Assembly: GCA_014381465.1 (NCBI GenBank)
Contig: JACNLP010000047.1
Location: 1 to 42,806 of the forward strand
DNA: 42,806 nucleotides
From: Flavobacteriales bacterium
Lineage (GTDB): Bacteria; Bacteroidota; Bacteroidia; Flavobacteriales; BACL11
Reading direction: 5' to 3'
Of the stretch, positions 8,837 to 17,584 are shown piece after piece. Below the pieces are notes generated by a model. The model had not been told where the DNA came from. It made no database searches and saw only the letters and a list, made by a program, of their open reading frames with translations. Position 1 is the first letter of the stretch. Each line of letters opens with the position of its first letter. Position numbers and translations under genes: made by a program.

Positions 8837-11800
8837 ATGATTAAAAAATTAATTTTCGTATTTACTTTCTTTTTACTCTCCTTTTCTCTTACTGCACAAA
8901 GTAAAAAACAAAGTGTATACCTGCAGGCACAGCAACTTTTTCAAGCTGAAAAGTACGGATTGGCACAAAATTTATTTCAGCAAATTTACACGGATGAATC
9001 TGCTTTAGAATTCCAAAAAGAAGATGCTCTTTTTCATATTGCAGTTTGCTCAAAACATTTATTTAATGAGGATACAAAATTTTGGTTTGATGAATTTTTA
9101 AGCAACTACCCTTATTCGGAAAAAACAAAAGCAGCAAATTATGAGTTGGCTTTGTTTTATTATCGGCAAAAATCGTATCTGCAAAGTATCACATACTTTT
9201 TAAAATCTGAGAGGAAAAATACCGAATATAATTTTAAATTGGCATATTCTTATTTTCTGCTCGATTCTTTAGAATCCTCCAAATATTATTTTTCCAAACT
9301 ATTAAATACAGACTCAAAATATGCAGCTTCCTCACAGTATTTTTATGCTCACATTGCCTACAAACAAAAGCATTACAAAACGGCTCTTTCTCATTTTCAG
9401 CAGTTAAAAGAGGATAAAAACTTTTCTTCCATTGCACCTTATTATATAAGTCAAATTTACTTTTTACAAAACAGATTTGATGATTTGATTACTTACGCCA
9501 AACCCATGCTAGAAAAGGTGATTTCATCTAGAGAAGCAGAGCTAAATAGAATTATTGCAGAGGCATATTATAGAAAAGAAGAGTTTGTAAAAGCGGTAGC
9601 ATATTTTGAAATTTTCTTTGAAAAATCTAAAAAATATTCTCCTTTGGATAAGTTGCAAATAGGGCATGCTTACCACAATATTCAGGACTATGAAAATGCA
9701 ATAAGATATTTAGAGCCACTTGATTTTTCTGAAGATAGTACAAAGCAATTTGTTGCTTATTATTTAGCAAATAGTTATCTAAATATTAATGAAAAAACTT
9801 ATGCTATATCTTCTTTTAAAAAGGCGTCAGAATACGGTTATAATCCTGCAATGCAAGAGGATGCTTATTTTAATTACGCTAAACTTTCCTCTGAATTAGA
9901 TCTTCCTTTCGAAAATGTTTTGGATGTATTGCAGAAATATTTAATCAATTTTGAGAATACCGAAAATAAAAAAGTCATTAATAATTTAATAATTAATGCT
10001 TTTCAAAATACCAGCCGATATGAGCAAGCATTTGAGCAATTAAAAGAGGTGGAATTTCCAACAATAGTGCAGAAATCTGCTATGCAAAGGTTGTCCTTTT
10101 TTATTGGTGTAAAGGAATTTAATAATGAAAATTATTCTCAAGCAATTTCACTTTTTGAATTCTCTAATCAGCATAAAATAAATGAGGAAATGTTTGCTAT
10201 GAGCACTTATTGGCTGGCTAATTGCTACTTTAATATTTCAGATTTTAGAACATCTGCCGATTTGTATAATGAGTATCTTTTAACATCTCTTTCCTCTACT
10301 ATTAATTTTGCACAATACAATTTGGGATATGCTTATTTCCAGCAAAATGATTTTAAAAATGCAAAAAAATCTTTTAGGAAATTTACAAAATTATCTAAGG
10401 ATTCCATAAGGTTGAATGATGCTTACCTTAGAACGGCTGATTGTTATTTTATGCTTTCGGACTTTAGAATGGCGGAAAAAAATTATGAACTTGCTATCAA
10501 TTACGATTTGTTTGATACAGATTACGCCATTTACAATCGTTCTGTTTGTTTGGGGCTTATTGGTAAAAGCTCTGACAAAGTAAAACTGCTGAAACAATTG
10601 GAGAAAAATTACAAATGGTCTGCCTATTATGATGATGCATTGCTTGATTTGGCAGTTTATTATAAAAATAAAAATCAAACAAATTTATCCATCTCCTATT
10701 ATGATACTTTGCTTGCATTCACTTCAGAAATTGAGCTAAAAGCAAAAGTGCATCTAAGCAAAGGGATGATTTATTTTAATGCTAATAAAATTGATAATGC
10801 AATTGCTTCTTTTCTTATTGTTATAAATGAGTATGCAAAAACTACTTATTTCAAAGAGGCACTCTCTGGCCTTAGAGCCGCCTATGCAAGTGTTGCAAAA
10901 GTGGATGAATATTTGAATATTGTAAACTCTTTACCTCAAGTAAATATAAGTCGTTCCGAGCAAGATTCTTTGACTTATAACACTGCTTTTATGAAATTTG
11001 CAGAGGGAGATTATCAGGTGGCTAAAACAACATTTTTGCAGTACTTGAATAATTTTAAGAATGGTATTTTTTCGGTGGACGCTCATTATTATTTAGCAGA
11101 AAGCTGCATTAAAGTAAAAGATTCCACTTATACATTAAATCATTTCCAAAAAGTAATTGACTTAAATGATAAATATTTGGAACCCTCTTATTTATATTTG
11201 GCAAGGCATTATTTCTCAAATAATGACTATAAAAATTCAAATAAAAGTTATTTGAATTTAGAAAAAATTGCCACCAATAATAGCGTAAAAAGAGAAGCAA
11301 TTATTCGCCTTATGCTTGGTTTTGAATCAGAAGAAAATGAGCAATCCGATTTGTATGCTAGCAAAGTTTTATCCTTAGACAAGATAGATGATTTACTTAA
11401 AAACAGGGCAAGTATTATTTTAGCTCGTTCTTTTTTCGATAATGGCAATTTCCAAAAAGCAGAAAAAACTTTTTTCACATTAAGTAAAAATGCAACAGAT
11501 AAGGTTGGGGCAGAGGCAACATATATGATGGCTTACCTTCAATTTTTGAATGATAGCCTGGAAATGTCTGAAGAGATAATTTACCAATTAGCGAATAATT
11601 TTACAGCTGATTATTGGATTGCAAATGGCTTTATTTTGCTCTCGGATATTTATATTCAAAAGGGAAATGATTTTCAGGCAAAGGCAACTTTGGAATCTGT
11701 AATTGAGAATTATGATGGTGAAGATTTGCTTATTGTTGCCAGAAAAAAATACGAAAACATTTTAGAATCAGAAATTGTTGATACTACACTAATACAAGAA

Positions 11801-11908
11801 GCAGAAACTTACATTAATATTTTTGATGAAGAAATTGATTATGAAGTACTTTTTCAGGAAGAAATAGACACAACTGAAATTCCAAAAACGATAGAAAATG
11901 AAGAATAA
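8837..11908 (+). CDS. Large secreted/periplasmic tetratricopeptide repeat protein
   Basis: 1023 aa; signal peptide (LIFVFTFFLLSFSLTAQS) and many TPR-like helical repeats (e.g. YYLANSYLNINEKTYAISSFKKA). Confidence 0.9.
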   Translation: MIKKLIFVFTFFLLSFSLTAQSKKQSVYLQAQQLFQAEKYGLAQNLFQQIYTDESALEFQKEDALFHIAVCSKHLFNEDTKFWFDEFLSNYPYSEKTKAANYELALFYYRQKSYLQSITYFLKSERKNTEYNFKLAYSYFLLDSLESSKYYFSKLLNTDSKYAASSQYFYAHIAYKQKHYKTALSHFQQLKEDKNFSSIAPYYISQIYFLQNRFDDLITYAKPMLEKVISSREAELNRIIAEAYYRKEEFVKAVAYFEIFFEKSKKYSPLDKLQIGHAYHNIQDYENAIRYLEPLDFSEDSTKQFVAYYLANSYLNINEKTYAISSFKKASEYGYNPAMQEDAYFNYAKLSSELDLPFENVLDVLQKYLINFENTENKKVINNLIINAFQNTSRYEQAFEQLKEVEFPTIVQKSAMQRLSFFIGVKEFNNENYSQAISLFEFSNQHKINEEMFAMSTYWLANCYFNISDFRTSADLYNEYLLTSLSSTINFAQYNLGYAYFQQNDFKNAKKSFRKFTKLSKDSIRLNDAYLRTADCYFMLSDFRMAEKNYELAINYDLFDTDYAIYNRSVCLGLIGKSSDKVKLLKQLEKNYKWSAYYDDALLDLAVYYKNKNQTNLSISYYDTLLAFTSEIELKAKVHLSKGMIYFNANKIDNAIASFLIVINEYAKTTYFKEALSGLRAAYASVAKVDEYLNIVNSLPQVNISRSEQDSLTYNTAFMKFAEGDYQVAKTTFLQYLNNFKNGIFSVDAHYYLAESCIKVKDSTYTLNHFQKVIDLNDKYLEPSYLYLARHYFSNNDYKNSNKSYLNLEKIATNNSVKREAIIRLMLGFESEENEQSDLYASKVLSLDKIDDLLKNRASIILARSFFDNGNFQKAEKTFFTLSKNATDKVGAEATYMMAYLQFLNDSLEMSEEIIYQLANNFTADYWIANGFILLSDIYIQKGNDFQAKATLESVIENYDGEDLLIVARKKYENILESEIVDTTLIQEAETYINIFDEEIDYEVLFQEEIDTTEIPKTIENEE

Positions 11909-13622
11909 ATTCTTATTAATAAGCGCGACTTTCCTTTGTGCCTTCAATGTTAATGCACAAGATATAAAAGCGACAGAAGTTAGAGTAACCGAGCAGTTTA
12001 TTCCGGCTATTCCAGAGGCAAGTAAGTTAAACGAGCAAGCTACTTTTTCTGATACCATAAAAGTGGATAAAACTCAAAAATATGCTATTTCCCAGCATAG
12101 CTTAAAGGCCGACTATAAAACGCGCCCACTTAAAGCTGCCAAAGTAAAAGCAGAAACCATTCCAAAATTGTATGGCAGCAAAGTATCTATTGGTTTTGGG
12201 GATAATTGGAATACAAGAGCAACTATTGCACACAATAGCAGTCGCTCCAAAACTTTAAATTATGGACTTTTGCTAAATCATTTTTCAAATAAATACAAAT
12301 TACCATTAAATTATACAGTAAGTGGGCTCTACCCACATATAAGTAATAGCTCCTATTTAGCACAAAATAGCAAAAACAACATGCATTTGTATGCGAAAAA
12401 AATAAAAGGAGATTATATTTTCTTAGCGAATATAGATTATGACAGAAGAACTGCTGTTTGGTTTCCTGAAGATATTAATGAAATCTTAAAAAATTATAGA
12501 AATCGTTTTGCTTATACCAAATTTTCTATTTCGGCTATTAGTAAAGAAAACACTTCTAATAAAATGATTAGAAATGCAACTTTCTTTCTTTCTGATTTGA
12601 ATGAAATGTCAGAAAATCAAATTCATTTGAGTACGAATTTAAGTAAAACGATAAATGGATTTCCAATAAATTTGGAAATTGAATTAAACGATTATTTGAA
12701 TTATAATAATTCTGATTCAAGATTTGAAAGTGCTGATGTAAAATCTTTGCATTTTTCTCCTTCAACTTCCATTACAAAATTTGGTTTGGATTTTAATTTA
12801 GGATTGGCATTGCTTTATTTTACGGATGATACGCCCTTTGAAATATTTCCGCAAATAAAAATAACAAAGGAACTTGTGAAAGATGTGCTGTTGGTTTATG
12901 GTGGTATTCGCCATAGTCAGCAAAGGCATACTATTAAATCTCTTTCTGATGAGAATCCTTATATACATTCATATGGGACTAATCAATCTATTTTGGGTGC
13001 TAGTAGTAATGGTTATTTATTGCAAGATTTAAGAACAACTGATACAGATGAATTATATGTAGCAATGAGAAATGTATTAGGTAAAGATGAAGTTTTTAAT
13101 GGCGGCATTGCTTGTGGCAGGGTTGTAAATTTTGCTCATTTTGTCAGAAATTATTCTCCTAATTATAACAGATTTTCCATAGGATATGAAGATGTTTGGC
13201 AATTGCATATTAATGCTAATTATGATAAAAAAATCAATAATATTATAAGTTTAAATGCAAATGCTGATTATTATAATTGGGATAAGGAAGTTTATCATAA
13301 ACCAAATTTTACTTGTAAATTAAGTGCTCCAATTAATTTAAGAGATAAGATTAAAGTTGCTCCATCATTAAGCTACATGAGTATGCGTTTTTCAATGCAA
13401 GAGTTTAATGGAGTTAATCATGTCCCATTACCTTCACCAGATAATGGAGTGTCAGAACTTCCTGCCCAATTTCATTTCAATTTAGGACTGCAGTACAACT
13501 ACTCCAAAATACTATCGGCATACTTGCAATTGAATAACCTAACCAACTCCAAAAAAGAACTTTTTAGTGGCTATCAGGAAATTGGTTTTAATGGCGTTTT
13601 TGGGCTGAGTTACGCTTTTTAA
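11898..13622 (+). CDS. Outer-membrane beta-barrel protein, TonB-dependent-receptor-like without obvious plug
   Basis: 574 aa; signal peptide ending CAFNVNAQD; alternating amphipathic strands; ends with aromatic F (GLSYAF). Overlaps TPR gene by 11 nt. Confidence 0.78.
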   Translation: MKNKFLLISATFLCAFNVNAQDIKATEVRVTEQFIPAIPEASKLNEQATFSDTIKVDKTQKYAISQHSLKADYKTRPLKAAKVKAETIPKLYGSKVSIGFGDNWNTRATIAHNSSRSKTLNYGLLLNHFSNKYKLPLNYTVSGLYPHISNSSYLAQNSKNNMHLYAKKIKGDYIFLANIDYDRRTAVWFPEDINEILKNYRNRFAYTKFSISAISKENTSNKMIRNATFFLSDLNEMSENQIHLSTNLSKTINGFPINLEIELNDYLNYNNSDSRFESADVKSLHFSPSTSITKFGLDFNLGLALLYFTDDTPFEIFPQIKITKELVKDVLLVYGGIRHSQQRHTIKSLSDENPYIHSYGTNQSILGASSNGYLLQDLRTTDTDELYVAMRNVLGKDEVFNGGIACGRVVNFAHFVRNYSPNYNRFSIGYEDVWQLHINANYDKKINNIISLNANADYYNWDKEVYHKPNFTCKLSAPINLRDKIKVAPSLSYMSMRFSMQEFNGVNHVPLPSPDNGVSELPAQFHFNLGLQYNYSKILSAYLQLNNLTNSKKELFSGYQEIGFNGVFGLSYAF

Positions 13623-13645
13623 CTCACTTTTACTAGAAGGGTAAG

Positions 13646-13771
13646 CTATTTTATTTCTCTTATGTTAATATAATTTACAGCATTTGCTCTATCAATAATC
13701 TCAAGTTGCACTTCTTGGGCATTAAAAATATTAGAAACGCAAAGCAGAATTAAAAATAAGCCGAATAGTTT
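13646..13771 (-). pseudogene. Remnant of a secreted-protein gene (signal peptide plus short N-terminus, no start codon)
   Basis: Minus-strand frame reads TAA|KLFGLFLILLCVSNIFNAQEVQLEIIDRANAVNYINIREIK|TAG. Hydrophobic core and NAQ-type cleavage site, but no ATG/GTG/TTG at the expected position. Confidence 0.5.
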
Positions 13772-13867
13772 TTAAAGCAAAATGGTTTTAGTTAAGGCTG
13801 GTAATTTTTAAAAAATAAAGAGGGGAAATGAAATTTTGATAAGCCTTTTTGTATCTTGCGATTGACT

Positions 13868-15103
13868 ATGCAAGTATATTTTGAAAACATAAAAATTGCC
13901 ATTCAGGCCATTAAGCATAACCTGCTGAGAAGCATACTCACCATTCTTATTATTGCAATAGGAATCATGGCTTTGGTGGGGATACTCACTGCTATTGAAT
14001 CCATTAAAGGCTCCATATCTGATAATTTTACATCTATGGGGGCGAATACTTTTACTATTAAAAATGCTGGAATGAACATTCGAATTGGGAAAGATGGCGA
14101 AAAGCCCAAAAACTATCCGCCAATAAAATACCGAGATGCAGTTAGTTTTAAGGAAAAATATGAATTTGCTTCCAAAGTTTCCATTTCCTCTTGGGTGGCT
14201 GGGGCAGCAACAGTAAAATACGAAAGCCGAAAAAGTGACCCCAATATAAGCGTATGGGGAACGGATGAAAACTACCTTTTTACTTCTGGCTATGAACTAA
14301 CAGAGGGAAGAAACTTTTCAATTGATGAAATAAATTTTGGTAGAAATGTGATTATTATTGGTAAGGAAGTAAAGGACAAAATTTTTCCTAATATCAGTGC
14401 GGTGGGCAAAACCATTACTGGAGGGAATTTGAAATTCAAAGTAATTGGTGTATTGGCAGAAAAAGGTTCAGCCATGGGTTTTGGGGGTGATAAAACCGTG
14501 CTTGTTCCTATTACTTATGCAAAGCAATTTTTTAGCAGAAGTAATCAATCCTACACCATTAGTGTAATGTGTTCCAAAATAGAAGAATTAGACCCAGCAA
14601 TCGGAAAAGCCATAGCACAATTTAGAAGCGTTCGGAAATTAAAGCCCATTCAAGAAGATAATTTTACCATTGTAAAAAGTGATAACTTGGCCAATATGCT
14701 TATTGAAAATATTAAGTATGTAACCATGTCAGCAACCCTTATTGGTATTATTACTTTGCTTGGAGCAGCCATAGGGCTTATGAATATAATGCTTGTTTCT
14801 GTAACCGAGAGAACCAAAGAAATCGGCACCAGAAAAGCAATGGGCGCAACCGCCAATTTAATAAGAGATCAGTTTTTAACGGAAGCTATTTTGGTTTGTC
14901 AAATAGGAGGACTAGTAGGAATTATTCTAGGCGTACTTGTAGGGAACTTAACATCCTCTTTTATTGGTGGTGTTTTTGTAATTCCTTGGCTTTGGATATT
15001 TTCAGGAATATCGCTTTGTATTATGGTTGGAGTTGTAGCTGGAATTTTTCCTGCCCTACAAGCTGCTAAGCTCGACCCTATTGAAGCTCTCCGTTACGAA
15101 TAA
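13868..15103 (+). CDS. MacB/FtsX-like ABC transporter permease
   Basis: Start moved from track TTG 13856 to ATG 13868. MacB periplasmic domain, C-terminal TM set with [18 protein letters not shown] and [17 protein letters not shown]. Confidence 0.92.
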   Translation: MQVYFENIKIAIQAIKHNLLRSILTILIIAIGIMALVGILTAIESIKGSISDNFTSMGANTFTIKNAGMNIRIGKDGEKPKNYPPIKYRDAVSFKEKYEFASKVSISSWVAGAATVKYESRKSDPNISVWGTDENYLFTSGYELTEGRNFSIDEINFGRNVIIIGKEVKDKIFPNISAVGKTITGGNLKFKVIGVLAEKGSAMGFGGDKTVLVPITYAKQFFSRSNQSYTISVMCSKIEELDPAIGKAIAQFRSVRKLKPIQEDNFTIVKSDNLANMLIENIKYVTMSATLIGIITLLGAAIGLMNIMLVSVTERTKEIGTRKAMGATANLIRDQFLTEAILVCQIGGLVGIILGVLVGNLTSSFIGGVFVIPWLWIFSGISLCIMVGVVAGIFPALQAAKLDPIEALRYE

Positions 15104-15160
15104 AAAAAATATAAGAAAAGAAAACCATGCCTTTTGGTGGGGTTTTTTTATTTTTGCGCC

Positions 15161-15361
15161 ATGTTGTTATTTATAGGAGGTCCTGAGATATTTATTATTC
15201 TACTTTTTGTGGTGCTGTTTTTTGGTGCCAACAAAATTCCTGAACTAGCTAGAGGGCTTGGTAAAGCTATGCGAGAGTTAAAAGATGCTTCAAATGAAAT
15301 TAAAAAAGATATTCGCGATAGCACCAATAAACTAAAAGATGATTTTGATTTAGACAAATAA
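15161..15361 (+). CDS. tatA: Sec-independent protein translocase TatA/TatB family
   Basis: MLLFIGGPEIFIILLFVVLFFGANKIPELARGLGKAMRELKDA. Start at ATG 15161 rather than the upstream TTG of the track. Confidence 0.92.
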   Translation: MLLFIGGPEIFIILLFVVLFFGANKIPELARGLGKAMRELKDASNEIKKDIRDSTNKLKDDFDLDK

Positions 15362-16329
15362 TGATGTCAACTCTATTTTTTCTTTTTGGTTTAATATTGC
15401 TTTTCTTTGGTGGCGAACTATTAGTAAGAGGTTCTGTTTCATTGGCTTTAAAGTTAAGAATTTCAACACTTGTAGTGGGAATAACAATCGTATCGTTTGC
15501 TACTTCTGCACCCGAGTTACTAGTTAGCTTACAAGCAGCACTAAAAGGACATACAGATATTACTTTTGGAAATGTAATTGGCTCCAACATTGCTAATATC
15601 GCATTGGTTTTGGGCTTGGCAGCTATTTTCTTTCGCTTTAATATCACTTCCCAAACTAGTAAGATAAGTTATCCTGTAATGTTTTTCTCATCAGTTTTTT
15701 TTGGTTTGATTTTGTACTTCTTTAATGGAGTAACTCAGTTAGTTGGGGTTGTTTTTATATTCTTGCTTTTAGTTTTTGGTGCAATGCTTATTAGAAGTTC
15801 TAGAAAACACCATTTAAAGGCGGCAATTCAGGAAGATGAATTTTTAGAAAAAGAGAGTCGAACTCCTATTTATAAAAGTGTTTTGTATTTAGTTGTTGGT
15901 GTTGTTTTATTAAAATTTGGTGCCGACTACTTTGTAGATGGGGCAATTGCTCTGGCAAAAGTATTTAGCGTTTCCGATAGGGTAATTGCAGTTACTGTTA
16001 TTGCTATTGGCACTAGTATTCCTGAGCTTGCCACTACCGTAATTGCTGCCCTAAAAAAGGAGGAAAGTTTGGCGGTAGGGAATCTTATTGGCTCCAATAT
16101 TTTTAATATTCTGGCGGTATTAGGATTAACAGCTATTGTAAAGGATATTCCTTTAGTTGATATGCAATTATTTAAAACTGATTATGTATTTATGATGTTA
16201 ATTACTGTTCTACTTGGTTTGTTTATTTATAGTTTCTCTAAAAATAAGATATCACGCCTTGAGGGTATTATTTTCTTCCTTCTATATATTGCATATTTAG
16301 CTTATACTATTTCATTTAAGTTAATATAA
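15361..16329 (+). CDS. Calcium/sodium antiporter (CaCA family, YrbG-like)
   Basis: 322 aa; two inverted alpha-repeats: SFATSAPELLVSLQAALKGHTDITFGNVIGSNIANI and AIGTSIPELATTVIAALKKEESLAVGNLIGSNIFNI. Confidence 0.95.
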   Translation: MMSTLFFLFGLILLFFGGELLVRGSVSLALKLRISTLVVGITIVSFATSAPELLVSLQAALKGHTDITFGNVIGSNIANIALVLGLAAIFFRFNITSQTSKISYPVMFFSSVFFGLILYFFNGVTQLVGVVFIFLLLVFGAMLIRSSRKHHLKAAIQEDEFLEKESRTPIYKSVLYLVVGVVLLKFGADYFVDGAIALAKVFSVSDRVIAVTVIAIGTSIPELATTVIAALKKEESLAVGNLIGSNIFNILAVLGLTAIVKDIPLVDMQLFKTDYVFMMLITVLLGLFIYSFSKNKISRLEGIIFFLLYIAYLAYTISFKLI

Positions 16330-16330
16330 A

Positions 16331-16357
16331 AAAAGCAGCCATTTCAGGGCTGCTTTT
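16331..16357. terminator. Bidirectional intrinsic terminator between convergent exchanger and glutamine synthetase genes
   Basis: AAAAGCAGCC-atttcag-GGCTGCTTTT; perfect 10-bp arms with A/T tracts on both sides. Confidence 0.9.
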
Positions 16358-16378
16358 AGATTATTATTAAAAATAAAA

Positions 16379-17386
16379 TTATACTGATTTTACTGTTTTT
16401 ACAATTCTTTCCGCAATTTTGTAAGGGTCGGCATTGGATGCGGGTCTTCTATCTTCTAAATAACCTTTCCAACCATTTTCAACAGTAATAATAGGTATTC
16501 TTATTGACGCTCCTCTATCTGATATTCCATAAGAAAAATCATCAATAGAAGCAGTTTCATGTAGCCCAGTTAATCTTTGATCATTATGTTCGCCATAAAC
16601 ATCAATATGCTCTTTTGTTACAGGGCGGAATGCTTCACAAATTTTCTCATAAGTTTCTTGACTTCCACACTCTCTAAGCGTTGAATTAGAAAAATTAGCA
16701 TGCATTCCAGAGCCATTCCAATCTCCTTTTATTGGTTTAGGATGATACTCTATATAGTAGTTGTAATCTTCCGTTAATCTATCTAGTAAATATCGTGCGA
16801 TCCAAAGTTCATCTCCCGCTTTTCTTGCTCCTTTTGCAAAAAGTTGAAACTCCCATTGTCCGCAAGCTACTTCTTGATTGATTCCTTCAAAATTAATACC
16901 TGCCTCAATACATAAATCTGCATGCTCTTCAACAAGATCTCTCCCATGAGTATTTCTTCCACCTACTGAGCAATAATACAAACCTTGCGGACCAGGAAAT
17001 CCTCCTAAAGGAAACCCCAAAGGGAGTTCTGTTTTTACATCCATTATAAAGTATTCTTGCTCAAATCCAAACCAAAAATCATTATCATCATCATCATCAA
17101 TTTTGGCTCTTGCATTTGATTCGTGCGGAATTCCATCAGCATTTAAAACTTCTGTCATCACTAAAAAACCATTCACTCTTGCAGGGTCAGGAAAAATTGC
17201 AACAGGTTTTAATAAACAATCAGAAGATTTTCCTTCTGCTTGTTTTGTTGAACTGCCATCAAATGCCCAAATAGGGCAATCCTCTATTTTTCCGCTAAAC
17301 CCTTCTACTACTTTTGTTTTACTTCTCATGTTTTGAGTAGGTGCGTAACCATCAAGCCAAATATATTCTAGTTTCGATTTTGACAT
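16379..17386 (-). CDS. Glutamine synthetase, type II (eukaryotic-like GSII)
   Basis: 335 aa; WAFDGSSTKQAEGKSSDCLLKPVAIFPDP, FWFGFEQEYFIMD, NGSGMHANFSN, DRGASIRIP and EDRRPASNADPY motifs. Confidence 0.93.
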   Translation of the reverse strand: MSKSKLEYIWLDGYAPTQNMRSKTKVVEGFSGKIEDCPIWAFDGSSTKQAEGKSSDCLLKPVAIFPDPARVNGFLVMTEVLNADGIPHESNARAKIDDDDDNDFWFGFEQEYFIMDVKTELPLGFPLGGFPGPQGLYYCSVGGRNTHGRDLVEEHADLCIEAGINFEGINQEVACGQWEFQLFAKGARKAGDELWIARYLLDRLTEDYNYYIEYHPKPIKGDWNGSGMHANFSNSTLRECGSQETYEKICEAFRPVTKEHIDVYGEHNDQRLTGLHETASIDDFSYGISDRGASIRIPIITVENGWKGYLEDRRPASNADPYKIAERIVKTVKSV

Positions 17387-17584
17387 TTCTTTAAAGATTT
17401 AAGAGTTAGTATTTTTGTTTCTACAAACAAACAATATTAATTTATTGAAGTAATTATTTGCACTCTTTGTTTTTTACAGACTTATTAAAACCTTATTAAC
17501 AAACCATTGTTTTATTAAAATCTCACTTTTTATTGTATTTGTAAATTATTCTTTATTTTAGCAAAGTTTTAAAAATAAAAAAAA

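Noticed and set aside
8837-8872. Considered the TPR protein as a lipoprotein
   Set aside because: Signal peptide ends SLTAQS with no lipobox Cys, so ordinary secretion is more likely.
13856-13867. Track start of MacB-like ORF at TTG 13856 (MRLT-)
   Set aside because: The extension overlaps the putative -7 box and lacks support; ATG 13868 is more plausible.
17103-17336. 77-aa ORF antisense to GSII
   Set aside because: Shadow ORF inside a strongly conserved gene.
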